Source of the DNA: Diaporthe sp. PMI_573
Lineage: Eukaryota; Ascomycota; Sordariomycetes; Diaporthales; Diaporthaceae
Length of the DNA: 64,000 nucleotides
NCBI GenBank assembly: GCA_021399435.1
Contig: JAJTUP010000019.1
Location: forward strand, 620,001-684,000
Reading direction: 5' to 3'
Part shown: piece after piece, positions 53,479 to 64,000 of the stretch
How the letters are laid out: each line of letters opens with the position of its first letter
Numbering within the stretch: the first letter of the stretch is position 1
Notes under the pieces: model-generated
What the model was told of the DNA's origin: nothing
What the model saw: only the letters and a program-made list of their open reading frames with translations
Database searches by the model: none
Position numbers and translations under genes: made by a program

Positions 53479-55425
53479 CTAGAAATGAGGTGCGTTAAGG
53501 AAGAGGCCCATGAGGATGCCGCCCAGCGTGCCGGCGATGGGGATAGTCATGATCCAGGCCATGACGAGCAGGCCGACACGCTGGAAGTTGACAGCCTTGA
53601 ACGTGCCATTGCACAGGCCAACTCCAACGGTGGCGCCGGTGATGCACATAGATGTGGAGACGGGGAGGGAGAACTGAGAGAAGACCAGGACGGTGACGGC
53701 AGCGCCCATCTCCATGGAGCAGCCACGGCTGGGGGAGTGATATGTGATCTTGTTGCCCATGACTATTTTTTTGGTGTTAGTTATTAGACCTCTGAGCGGC
53801 GTGGATTTAGGGGGTGGAATCGTAGCTTACCCTTCATGATGTTGTAACCATATGTTATGAGACCAAGCGAGATGGTAGCAGACAGGACGGCAAGCTGCCA
53901 GATCGGGACGGGCGCCTTGGCGGCGGCGGCCTCGCCCGTCGACCAGGCCGAGTAGATGACAGCCCAGGGGCCGACCGAGTTGCCGATGTCATTGGCGCCG
54001 TGGGCGAAAGAGGCGGTGCAGGCCGTCAGGACCTGCACGAATGAGTACGTGTGCTCGACCTCGTTGGGATACTTCTCGGCGTTGGCGTAGACGCGTTCCA
54101 TGCGCGCACCCTCAGGGGTGCCGGCGTGTCCTGACTGTGCGGCGTGGATGTCGTAGTGTAGACCGTAGAGCAGACCAACGGTGATCATGGCTGGGATGCG
54201 CTTGAAGAGGATCTTGATGTTGTGCAGCTCGTAGATCCGGCCTGCTCCCATGGGGTTGTCGCGCAGCGTGCGCATGGCCCAGCCCAGTGGCCCGCGCTTC
54301 TTGAGCAGCTTAGCGCGCAGCCTGGCATCGCCCTGCTCCTGGAGCTCCTTGTAGGTGAGCTGCCTGGTCTCGGAGGCAACAACGTCCTTCTCGTGGTCTG
54401 CCTGCTTCTCGGTCGGGGTTGAGGTACCGCTGATGGATGCAGGGGCAGTGTGGGTGTTGTCAACATCGTCTTCCTCCTCTTGGACGACAGCGTAATTGGG
54501 CACGGAGGCGCGCTCTGCCTCCGCGACGGCTGGGCGGCGGAAGAGCAGAGGACCCTGGAGGCAGTGGTACCACTTGACGGCGGCGTCTCTCTTGATGATC
54601 TTGGCGTGGACATATGGGACGAAGAAGAGAGCCGCTAGCAGAGCGACTCCGAAACCAGTACCCATGGTGACTGAGGCGACATACCAGTCCGGCTTCTTGT
54701 TAAGGCCCAGGTTGGGAGAGCCCTTGTAGACAATGGAAAGTGTGCAGATGGTGCCGGCGATGAGGAAGAAGAAGGGCGAGGTCCAGACAGCCCAGGGGAC
54801 CGGGTTCTTCCGCATGTGCACGACCAGCTTGATGAGCATGAAGATGGTGGCACCGAAGCCGGCAGAGATGGCCGGGGCCATACCGAGACCTGCAAAGATG
54901 GCACCCAAGCCCTTGCCCTTGTTCCATCCCCACTGGACCTCTGAAGCGCCGACAGTTGCGACGCCGACACCAGCGACGGCGGAGATGAGGGAGTACGTGG
55001 AGGAGACGTGAGCAGAGTGTTTTGTGCACCACATGACCCACGTCGAGGCAGCGGCGAGGGCGCATGTGAAGGCGAGCATCTGGACCCCAGCATTCCCCTG
55101 GAAGGCAGAGTTGGGGATGATTCCGTTCTTGATAGTGTCTGCTGTCCGGGCACCGACGGTGATGGCTCCCAGCATCTCGAAGATCGTACCGAAGATCATG
55201 GCCTGCCTGTATGAAATCGACCTCGACGACACACTGGTTGCCCAGGCGTTCGCGACATCGTCTACCACACACGGTTAGCACAAGGCTGGGAGACGGGAAA
55301 TGGAGGGAAGGCCAAGAAGGAGGCCAAGCTGGGGGGGGAAGAAGCTTACTTGCGCCATTGTTGTAGGCATCGAGCATCGCAAAGAGCGTGCCGATCACGA
55401 AGACGTAAGTATATTGGTCAAGCAT
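53479..55425 (-). CDS. PHO-4 type Na+/phosphate symporter
   Basis: High-affinity plasma-membrane phosphate importer of the PiT/PHO-4 family, Na+-coupled in Neurospora. Exons are 55425-55350, 55261-53831 and 53762-53479, giving 596 residues, about the Neurospora PHO-4 length. Both PiT signature repeats are present: the N-terminal DAYNNGA joined to NDVANAWATSV across the first intron, and the C-terminal SFAHGANDIGNSVGPWAVIY. About 12 membrane helices surround a cytosolic loop near residues 270-390 rich in acidic and Ser residues (VVQEEEDDVDN). The last intron rebuilds GYNIMK-V-MGNKITYHSPSRG. Three CACGTG sites lie upstream at 55621, 56072 and 56450, the core bound by the phosphate regulator NUC-1/Pho4, so induction under phosphate starvation is likely. 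It is divergent from the amino-acid oxidase gene. Confidence 0.95.
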
Positions 55426-57002
55426 TTTGGCGGCTGACAACAAGATGCAAGCCTAGAAATATTGTCTTGGGTTTGACGCTGATTCCAGGACTCGGAGCAT
55501 TGGCACACACACTTGGAGGGTGGGCGAGAGGCAAGATATTATATACCATCTCTGCCGTGCTCCTCCTCCCCCTCCACAGCTGAGAGCGCAGGAGAGCGCA
55601 GGAGAGCGCAGGAGAGCGCACACGTGCTCCAAGACCGAGTTTCGCCTGGTCCCCACAGGCCATCATGCTATCCCATGCAAGTCCATTATCCCCCGAGGAT
55701 GGCGAGTCTGATGGGCGTTTTTGCCCACTTGGGCTTCCATATCCGTTGGGCCCTCCTGCCCACTTGGAGCTTGGACACACCGGCGGCAGGAGGGAGACAC
55801 CCTAGCGGAAGGGTCCGCCTCGAGGCTTGGTCGTTGGCCAAGGCCGGCCGTGGCAGCGCCTCGGTGTCCTCAACTGGGTTATCTGACCAGAATCGAGGTC
55901 GAAGGAAGGCGAAATCTCTTGACTTGGCAGATCCAGCAGGCTGGACTTGGCCTGAAAGCCAAGAGGCGTTTGGAGGAGGTTTATATGATTCCGGGATGGT
56001 GTCCTGCTCGAGGCTCTCGGCGAACCTTGGCGAGGTGGGCTGCATTCGCCTATAAGATGCCTCTGGTCGCCCACGTGGGTAAGCTTTGCCAATGCACTCT
56101 TGTCCGTTTGACATTGAGCCGACGCAGCACCCGAGCCACGGCGATGGCAAGTCGTGGCAATCTCTGCCCGACTCGACGCCCACAGGCCCAGCCTCCCAAG
56201 CCAGCTTCGCAGGTCAATCCGGTCCGGCCAAGTACCCCAAGACGATGTCGGTCGCCCATTCGCATGGCTCGGTGGGCTAAGGCCAATTCGCGCAGGTAAT
56301 AAATAGTCCTTGGCCGCCTAGGCGCATGTCTCGCCTTGCTGATCCACAAGCTGAGCACCCAGGCGCGGCCGGGCTGTTCACGAACCAGGCACCGTCGGGC
56401 GGTGGTGCGCACCGTTGCACGATCTGCGATGCTCTCAGGTCATGAGGAGCACGTGCGTGCTCTGGGCAGCTGGAGACTTTGCCAAGGCGCGCCCATGTCA
56501 GACCTTGACGACCGTCCTTGAATCGCCATCTCTGCCGCTATAATTGGAAATCATGCGATGGAATTCGATAGGCTGGATGCGACATTTGCAAACTGGCTTG
56601 GAATGTCGATGGGTGAGGCCGCTGAGGCGAGGTGCGCCGCCTCAGGTCGAAACGGGCGTGGGAACCACACCGAATGGGCCGACTGGCCCTCGGCTCCGAT
56701 CTCCTCCACCCCAAGCCGCTCCGGGCCTGCCCCAAGCTGCCGGCTGGGCTGCCATCAGCGACTTCGGACCTCGACATCCTGCCATTCGAGCTCGACAGAG
56801 GAGGACAAGAATCAAAGGGAAGATTGATGTGTAAACTCACACTGGCATCGCGCTGCCCATCAAATTCCTGGCTGGCTCATCTCGAACCCACCAACTTCGG
56901 CCGGTCTAGACGTGAGCTTTTCAGTGCCAGGCGCCGCTTGCTTGTACACCCACCAGCATCGGTCCACCCATGATACCAGCGAAACTTACACCCAACTATA
57001 CC
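55426..57002. promoter_or_regulatory. Divergent upstream region of pho-4 with three CACGTG sites
   Basis: Three perfect CACGTG palindromes occur at 55621-55626, 56072-56077 and 56450-56455, which is 196, 647 and 1025 bp upstream of the pho-4 start. The nearest directly abuts a 10-bp tandem repeat. The same DNA lies upstream of the flavoenzyme gene at 57003. Open frames in this interval look like chance. Confidence 0.65.
55583..55620. repeat. 10-bp tandem repeat next to the proximal CACGTG site
   Basis: Four copies of gagagcgcag/aggagagcgc-type unit, the last running directly into cacacgtg. It lies about 160-195 bp upstream of pho-4. Confidence 0.9.
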
Positions 57003-58244
57003 ATGTCCTCCCGGATCGTAGTAATAGGGTTCACACCCCCCCCTCCTTGCCCACCTGTTCCTCTGGCAGCCCAGCAAAACTAACACACCATGCCTCAGCG
57101 CCGGCGTCACCGGCTTAAGCTGCGCCATCCAGCTGCAGGAAGCCGCCCGCGCAGCACCAGGAGCAGTCACCATCATCGCCAGGGACTTTCCCACCCCGTT
57201 CGCACTGGTCGACCCAAGGGCCCAGATCAACTTCACTAGTCCCTGGGGCGGCGCCCACAACAGGTGGGTTCCGCCCCTTGTCGACGGACAGGCCCAACCC
57301 AACGACTTGAGGGATCACCGCCTTGCCCTGGCCACTTTCCGCCGCATGAGGTCACTGCAGGGGTCGAACCCCGAGGCAGGTATTACCTTCATGAAGGGCA
57401 TCGAGTATCTGGAAAACCCCTCGCCCGAGTACCGAGCGCTGGCCCGCGAGGACGGCGACGGGAGCGCAAAGGCGCTGGAACTCGAGGGCTTCCGCGTCCT
57501 GGAAAGGAGCGAGCTGCCGGATGACAAGGTCAGCCTGGGTCTCGAGTACGACACGTGGTGTGTCAATCCCATGGTGTACTGCAGCTTCTTGCTGAACAGA
57601 TTTGTCTTCCGCGGCGGCCGGATCCTTCGGAGGGAGATAAGCCGCCCTGAGGAGGTCTTTGACATGCGCGATCTAGGCGGGCCCATCAAGGCGGTAGTGA
57701 ATGCCTCGGGGATGGGGTTCAATGACCCAAAGTCATTCATCATCAGGGGTATGCTGGCCTTTTCATCTACGTCAACTCGCGAGGGCCTCGGTGTGGGAGC
57801 TGACATCCAGGGAACCAAGGACAAACCTGTCTGGTCGCCAATCTCTGCCACGAGACAGTAACAAGACAGAATGCAGACGGCAGCTGGACATTCTGCGTCC
57901 CGCGGAACTTTGAAGGTGGCACCATAATAGGTGGCACCAAGGAGCCGAACAGCTGGGACACGGAGCCCTCCCTGGAAGTCAGGGAGAGGCTGGTGCGGGC
58001 CTTCGTGGCCACGCACCCAAAGATCGCTGACGACTCGGGCTCCGTGCGAGTCCTGAAAGATGTCGTAGGGCGAAGGCCAGCCCGCCACGGTGGTGCAAGA
58101 CTGGAGACTGAAGAGATTGCCCCGGGAAAAATAGTTGTACATGCGTATGGCCTCGGCGGTAGAGGATACGAATTGTCCTGGGGTGTCGCGGAGACCGTCC
58201 AGGGGCTGGTCGACGAAGCCAGCCCAACCAAGGCCCGTATGTGA
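57003..58244 (+). CDS. D-amino-acid oxidase-type FAD oxidoreductase with possible PTS1
   Basis: Flavoenzyme of the D-amino-acid/D-aspartate oxidase family. Exons 57003-57028, 57099-57748 and 57820-58244 give 366 residues. The first junction rebuilds the FAD-binding start MSSRIVVIGAGVTGLSCAIQ (GxGxxG); its donor, GTTCAC, is weak but the branch (actaac) and acceptor (cctcag) are good. Other family marks are INFTSPWGGAHNR near residue 60, VNASGMGF, NFEGGTIIGGTKEPNSW, and the FAD signature HAYGLGGRGYELSWG near the end. The unspliced end is Ala-Arg-Met, a plausible peroxisomal targeting signal. A splice-like GTATGT overlaps these last codons, and a strong acceptor (ttttctttta cag) ends at 58343. 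Splicing there would replace the signal with about 50 other residues. Substrate (neutral D-amino acid or D-aspartate) cannot be told. Confidence 0.88.
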
Positions 58245-58697
58245 TATTTGCAGTGGTATAGCCAGTCCTTTGCAAGCCTAGAAGTTAATGCGTATACTAC
58301 AAATTTGGTGAAAGTAAACTCCCCCATCGGTTTTCTTTTACAGGTGCCCTTTGGACTCGAGGACTCACGAGGTCATTACGCGGGCCGTCACCTGCAAATT
58401 TCGACCAGCGCCACTCCGCCCTTGGATATCAGATCTATTTCCATCACCACTCGCACGATGTACACCTCGTAAGGCCCACCGGCTCCAGATGCCTCTGAGA
58501 GTAGCGTAGTGTAATTCAACCCAGGCCATCAAAGTCGCTGAATATGCCTGAAACCATCATCCCGAACGCCGATATATGCAAGCCCCTCAACACATATGAT
58601 CTCTACCATCGACCATGCTGTGAACGTCCGTCTCGTCGGTATCACCGCCCACCCACCCGTGGAGTCCTCAGATCCTCGTGTCTCAGTCCTCGCCTCA

Positions 58698-59346
58698 CTA
58701 TTTCTCCCCCCCCTGCCCGTCACCCCCCTCAAACCTCCTCCTGCTGCCCGAGGCAAACCCGCCGACGCGCTCCCCCCTCGTGAGCTTCTCCTCGGCCGCC
58801 CGCCTTAGCTGCTCCTCGCGCTCGCTCTCCTCGAGCCCCCACCACTCGCGCATGAAGCGCTGCTGCTCCGCCTTGCGCCGCTCCTTCTCCTGCCTCTCCC
58901 TCGCCCGCTCCTGCCGCCTGGCGAACCAGTCCTCTCGCGCCGCGTCCTCCTCCTCCGGAGTCGCGTGGCGCTTCATGCACGCATTCATCACCCGGTGCGG
59001 CTCGCGGCAGGCAAAGGGGACCGAGAACGTGCGTCCCAGGGCGCACGCTGCGAATGCTGTTTTCCCCGGGGGGCGATGGGGTCAGCCGGCGTTCATGGAT
59101 TTCTCGAGGGAAGAGGGGGCGGGGGGGGGGGGGGGAAAGGATAGGTTGCCAAGATTGACTGTGTAATTTACCTTTTATCTCCGGCCCGCAGTAGCCTCGT
59201 ACCCTCTCGTAGAAGATCTCTCGTACCTGCGCTTCTTGTGATGCGGAAAGGGGAAGGGGGTTGCGCGAGGGCATCGGCAGTCGCCCTGTCGATGTCGAGT
59301 CCGAGCTGGCGCCCGATGGTGAGGTTTCGCCGGCCATTGTGGCCAT
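58698..59346 (-). CDS. CMC1-like twin CX9C mitochondrial protein
   Basis: Intermembrane-space protein of the CMC1 group, needed for cytochrome c oxidase (Cox1) assembly and copper handling in yeast. Exons 59346-59172 and 59056-58698 give 177 residues; the junction rebuilds CGPEIK-A-FAACALGRTF. The twin CX9C motif is exact: Cys53-x9-Cys63 and Cys75-x9-Cys85 (GYCGPEIKAFAACAL and FACREPHRVMNACMK), which form the two disulfide-linked helices imported by Mia40. The C-terminal 90 residues are a long charged helix (EERARE-type Arg/Glu/Gln-rich), longer than in yeast Cmc1 (about 110 residues). The intron contains a run of G. It lies 557 bp downstream of the next gene on the same strand. Confidence 0.92.
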
Positions 59347-59902
59347 TGACAGACGAGGGTGTGGTTCGGCTGCGTATTCTGTGGTGCTCGGGTACAGTAG
59401 TTTTGATCTCTGGCCAGGAAAGGCGAGCTTGCGACTTTATGAGGTGGGAGCAGGTGGTGTAAGTGGGTAACAATGGGTGGGCTCTATGTCTGATGTTGAG
59501 CTTAGATCGACTGATTTGGAGGTCCGAAATCGAATCTGCCGCCCAGAGCTTAAGCTCGGCACCTCCTGGGCACTCACCGCTTCTGCCGTTTCGGGCCCTC
59601 TCTACCAGCTGCACAGCCAGTGAGCTAGCTACATACACGATGAAACAAACATGCAAGTGGTATAAAACTTGACAGTAGATAGCTCGTACTGCGCAATATT
59701 GTGGTGAACGGGTCACAGGTTCCATGATCGTGAGCGCATTCCGGGTCTTATGCAGAGTTGGCAATATTTCCATTTTGATTTACTATTCTTATGACGCTGA
59801 CAACAACCGAGGCCTGTCTTTAAGCTGGGCACGCAGAAACACCTTGGCTCGGCTTTGCTTTCACCAGGTCGGACGCGTGGTACACATTAGCCCGCCCACA
59901 AC
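59347..59902. other. Intergenic region
   Basis: Between the CMC1-like gene and the 3' end of the fibronectin-III protein gene, same strand. No gene or strong motif is seen. Confidence 0.6.
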
Positions 59903-62900
59903 TCAGGCCGAAAGCTGCAGAGCCGGCTGCTCCTCGGCAGTAGGCGTCTCAGCGTCAGCGCTCTTCTCTCTCTCGATATCCAGGCTCGCCTTTTCCTTTT
60001 TCTTGCCCATGGAGAACCATCTGCCGCCTTTCGACTTGCTGGTTCCAATGGACGGGCTGGAATTGAGCGAGTCAAAGCTCTTGCCCAGGAGATCCTCCCC
60101 GGCGCCTTCTCTGCCGGTCCAGCTGTTCTCGGCGACATCACTGCCGCCAAAGCTTGGACGGTGCTCCCTGTCCGAGCCGGCAGCTGAGCCTGGCCCGGTG
60201 GCCTTTCTGGAGCCGCCAAGCCTGGATGAGATCGCCGATCCTTTACGGAACAGCTTTTTCACCACATTGTCCGGCCCGGCGCTGGCCGAAAGCTCCTTGA
60301 GGCTCATCGGAGGTTCCGAAGGTGTATTCGAGAAGGATTGGTCGAGAGATAGGGAATCATGAGACTCGCTGATAGATACACGACTGCGGACAGACATTGA
60401 CAGTCGTGAGTCGGACCGTTCGGCGACGGAGTCGTTCCCCGATGAGGCCGGTGGATCCTCCAACCCCCCCCTAGCTTGGTCTCTGGTCTCTTTCGTCTTC
60501 TCCTTACACTTCGCCTTGTCCTTGCTGCTGAAGATACTGCCCATGAAGTTAGGAGAGAAGGACGGCACAGTAGGATTAAGGGCTTTCAGAGACTTCTTGG
60601 TAGGCCGACTCCCGATCACCCCTACCTGTGACGGCGAGACCTGCGGGTTGAGCAGCTCATGCTCGTCAAGAATCTCATCGTCCGCGGACGCGAGGGTCGT
60701 CTGCAGAGCCGAAGGAGAACCACCGATCGAGGGACGCCGAGAAGGGTTCCTGGACCATGTATTGTTCTCAGGTGACCAGACGAGCCTTGATCGAGGGAAG
60801 CCTTGCTGCTCTGACGGCGGTGCCCAGAGATTGGATCCGCTGTCGGTCGAGGGCCGAGGCATTTCAGACGAAGAGATCGAGGCAGGTCGCGGGCTGCTCT
60901 GGTCGCGCTCAAAGACGCCAGTCATTGCCCGAGAACCAAAGGGCAACAGGTTTCTCGCTGAGAAGCCTCTCGTCCCCGGTGGGGGGGCGTAAGTGTCCAT
61001 GGTATCTGGCCCGACTGAGTTGCGATTAAAAACGTTCCAATTTGAGAGGCTAATCCGGCGCCTATTCGGCACGCCATCCAATTCGTCTGTCTGGCGGGGG
61101 AATGACTGGCTTTGTCCGTGCTTAAGACTGCCCAGCTGAGGTGGCTCATCCATTGCACGCGGGGGTTTTCCTCGTTGGAACGAGAACAGAGAAGCCAGCC
61201 GTTGAGTGGCAGGTTGTCCGGGCGCTGGGACGGGAGACGCAAAGTTCCCCGAGTTGATCGAACGTCTTTCGCTGTCATCATTTGGGTACGCAGCGAACGG
61301 CAAGTTCTGCTGTGACCCATGAGCGCTTGAGAAGATGCTGCCAGAACGAGCCGATTGAGGCGACTGAGGATCTTGCTCAGGAGATGCCGTTTGCACAGGT
61401 GCAAACGGACTGGCAGGGTCGCGATACGAGACAGGGCTGCCAGGTGCCTCATCCCCGGAATGCTCATCATCTGTGAAGATGTTGCTGGGCAGTAGAGCCG
61501 CCGCCGAGGGGCTGAGGGGCGCTCCAGCTGTCAACGCTCTGAGTTCATCACCATCCATGTCGTCCATGTCCAAAGAAGATAAATCGATGAATGGTGCAGC
61601 CGCGAAGCCCGGCGGAGGTCGAGTACCGCTGTACCCGGGTGGCTGCGGAAGCGATTCCAGCGTGGCGAAGGGCGGCGCAGGCGACATGACCACGTTCGAG
61701 AGCGAGCTGCTATGATGGCTCCGGCGCTTCGCTTGGGTCTGCGAAGGAGCATCGAACTCAGCGCCTGACGTGTTTGCCTGGTTGTAGAGGGCGAAAGCGG
61801 CATGTGGGATCTGTTGAAGCTGAGCGTGGATCGAGTTGAGACTATCGTCGAGCTCCTTAGCCCGCTTGGTCTCTTGGAAGAGTTTCATATTCCACTCGCG
61901 CTCCCTCCGCTGCCACTCACGTCTCTTCTCGAGGTTGTTCTGCCGCCACTCCTCATCGTCCTCGCCGCCCGGTAGCTTCTTCCTATCGTCCTCCAGCAGC
62001 TTGACTTGGTCCCTCTTGAACTTCAAGTCCGCTTCCAACTGCGAGCATTCCGCCTGCAATTTTTCGTTGCACTGGCGAACTTCTGCCATTTTCGACTCCG
62101 CCTCCTCTTCGACGGCTTTCTTCTGCTCTTCGAAACTTTCCTTCTCCTTGCGCCACTCTTGGATCTGCCTCTCCATCTTCGTGATGTTATCGTAGTATCG
62201 AGAGCGCTCGGCTTGTTTCGACTTGAGTTCCTTCTCCAGTTGCGTCCTCCGCTGCACGGTCGATCGCATTGCCCGCTCGGTCGTGCCCATCTCCTTCTTG
62301 AGTTTCTCCGTCTGCTCCTCTTTTTTCTTCTGCTCCGCTTTTTTCTGTTGCTTCTCCTGCTCCAACTCATCCAACAACTTCTTGCTGTCTTCTTCCTCCC
62401 TCGTAATGACCGCTATGGTATCCTCGATCTCCGCCTTGATGCTGCTGAACCTTTCTCCAAGCTCTCTGACTTCGGCCTCGGAGGTGCTGTCCTTGCGCAT
62501 CGGTTTCTGCTCTATGCTGCTCACTGACGGAGATGCTCTCCTACCAACAGTATTCCTCCTCGGCACCGACCCAGCTGTACTTGGCTCTCTCGCCAAAGCC
62601 GGGCCACCGTCCGGGATTGTCGCGGATTCAATAGCCGGCAAGGGACTCCTCGGCGCGCCATTCTCGTCGGCATTTTCGCCTTGCGTTGTGGAGGGTGGCT
62701 CCTCGGGTTCAAAGTTCGGGGGCAGGCGGGAATTGCCTAAGCGCGGTCGGCCGCTGGGATCAAAGGTCTGGAGACGGACGACTTGGCTGCCAGCTTGAAA
62801 GCTATTGGATCCAACGGCGATGACCCGTACGTTGTAGAAATGGTTTGGCTTCAGGCCGGTCACGGTGATGGCAGTTTCTTGGTTCGCTGGCGACTCGCCC

Positions 62901-63543
62901 ACTTTTTCCCGTGACACATGTGTTAGAGCCTAGGCACAGATCTTGAATCTTCAACACCACACCCATTGCCCTTTGCAAGTTTGCTTACCGACTACGCCAT
63001 TAACCTGTATGAGGAACTTGTGCACCGGCTTGCTGGGGTGTGGTCTCGCCCAGCTCACAGTCGCCTTGTCGAGGCCAATGCCGGAGAGCACGACATCGGG
63101 GGCGTCGGGAACATCGACGCCAAGGATGTTGATCAGTTCAGGAACTGGCTTCCACAGAGTCTGTGAGGCCCTTCGAAGCAGCCTGTAGGGAAGCATTGTC
63201 AGCGGCAGCCTCCCCAAGTATCCTAGCAAGGTCGCGTGCTCGTGCGAAAGAGCAAGCGCAGGGTCGGCTCGTACCATAACGCTGCGACGCTGAAGAGCAC
63301 CATGGTGGCATTCTCCTCGCAAAGGCGGTCCAGGTGGTCGAAGTCGATGTGGGAGGCGGCTTTCATGTAGATGTTGTCGACGGAGATGTCGTTCTGGTCA
63401 ATGTAGGCGGCGACGTAGATGAGGATGCAGCAGGTCGCGACGGTGACATGCACGAAGGCGCTCTTACGCTCGATAAGCCAGGCAATGAGCAGACAAATGA
63501 GGGTGAGTAGCGGCAGAATCGACGTCCAAGAGATCCATAACAT
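59903..63543 (-). CDS. Membrane-anchored fibronectin type III / coiled-coil protein
   Basis: Exons are 63543-63275, 63182-62989 and 62901-59903, giving 1153 residues in frame. Residues 4-25 and 33-49 are hydrophobic (ISWTSILPLLTLICLLIAW; VTVATCCILIYVAAY), so the N-terminus is membrane bound. A fibronectin type III domain covers about residues 115-205: DAPDVVLSGIGLDKATVSW, PVHKFLIQVNGVV, and the typical ITVTGLKPNHFYNVRVIAVG. A long coiled coil rich in Glu, Lys and Gln spans about residues 290-515. The rest is Ser/Pro-rich and probably disordered, with a basic Lys-rich segment near the C-terminus. Similar fungal proteins are known only as fibronectin type III domain-containing. A role as a cortical or endoplasmic reticulum scaffold is possible but not shown. 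The third junction (acceptor aaaaag at 62902) has a weak polypyrimidine tract but conserves the domain. Confidence 0.88.
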
Positions 63544-64000
63544 ATCGGAGTGGGAGTAGTGCCGGCCGAGGAGAGGAGGGAGGGTGGAGCGGATCGGGAT
63601 CGGGGTGGGATGGTGGTGAGGCGGAGGCGGAGGAGGAGGAGGAGGGAAACATAGAACCGATCGATGGGGGGAAGAAGTGGAAAAAGTAAAAAATGCGATG
63701 TGAGTGGTAAACGCTGTTAATGCCGGACGGATGGTGCACACACAAGGTCCAAGTCGGCCGAGTCAAGCCACGGGAGGCCAACAAGGAAGCTGGTACATGC
63801 ACGAGGATCAAATGCTGTTTGCTGAGTGTGAACGACAAGGTCTCGTTTCTGCGCGACAGGACAGAGAAGGGATTTTCTGATGCGATGCAAACGGCCTTGT
63901 GACTCTCTCTTGGGGCAACGGGGCCAGGCAGAGAGAGTAGCAAGCAGTATGGAGAAGTCGGTAAGAGAAGGGCAGGGCGGCCAGGCGGCCACCTGCCGTG
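63544..64000. promoter_or_regulatory. Upstream region of the fibronectin-III protein gene
   Basis: Contains a GGAGGC/GGAGGA repeat at about 63620-63650 (C/T-rich on the gene's strand), common in fungal leaders. No further gene is seen before the window ends. Confidence 0.5.

Overview
The window looks like chromosomal DNA of a filamentous ascomycete, most likely a Sordariomycete. Genes are GC-rich and lie on both strands. Introns are mostly 50-110 nt with GTRNGT-type donors and CTAAC-like branch points. Typical Pezizomycotina families are present: HET-C, a HET-domain protein, a PHO-4 type phosphate symporter, an intronless TMEM16 and GH47 mannosidase. I see no rRNA, tRNA, CRISPR array, prophage or intact transposon. 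Species cannot be named from sequence reading alone.

Layout. 1.5-3.9 kb: transmembrane RING-H2 protein (+). 4.7-7.6 kb: two decayed genes, a CYP52-like P450 (-) and an MFS drug-type transporter (+). 9.6-12.4 kb: het-c type glycine-rich secretory protein (+). 16.4-18.1 kb: HMG-box protein (+). 20.9-24.0 kb: urease (+), convergent with a TMEM16/anoctamin gene (-, 24.8-27.1). 29.1-30.8 kb: coiled-coil membrane protein (-), divergent from mitochondrial threonyl-tRNA synthetase (+, 31.5-33.1). 33.8-34.8 kb: Maf-like nucleotide pyrophosphatase (-), divergent from a small INO4-like bHLH protein (+, 35.4-36.1). 38.0-39.9 kb: GH47 alpha-mannosidase (-). 41.3-42.2 kb: UTP11 (+), convergent with a tail-hydrophobic fungal protein (-, 42.5-44.4). 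45.8-46.8 kb: metallophosphoesterase (+). 47.6-52.5 kb: a HET-domain gene with a decayed ankyrin-like tail and a second decayed gene. 53.0-53.2 kb: small Cys-rich ORF. 53.5-55.4 kb: PHO-4 symporter (-), divergent from a D-amino-acid-oxidase-type flavoenzyme (+, 57.0-58.2). 58.7-59.3 kb: twin CX9C CMC1-like protein (-). 59.9-63.5 kb: fibronectin-III/coiled-coil membrane protein (-).

Most genes are housekeeping (translation, ribosome assembly, respiratory chain assembly, glycosylation, lipid scrambling, nitrogen and phosphate acquisition) and do not form one pathway. Two stretches have accessory character: 4-9.5 kb (P450 and MFS relics) and 47.5-53 kb (HET, decayed genes, small Cys-rich ORF). 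Intergenic DNA is rich in short tandem repeats and in palindromic CCTAGGTA-type motifs.

I found no convincing new molecular system. The strongest leads are three CACGTG sites upstream of pho-4; a possible splice switch over the peroxisomal signal of the flavoenzyme; a P450 relic whose heme-cysteine segment has been deleted; and a 20-bp triplication that shifts the frame at the end of the HET gene. Gene models below were spliced by eye, with reading-frame continuity checked across each junction.
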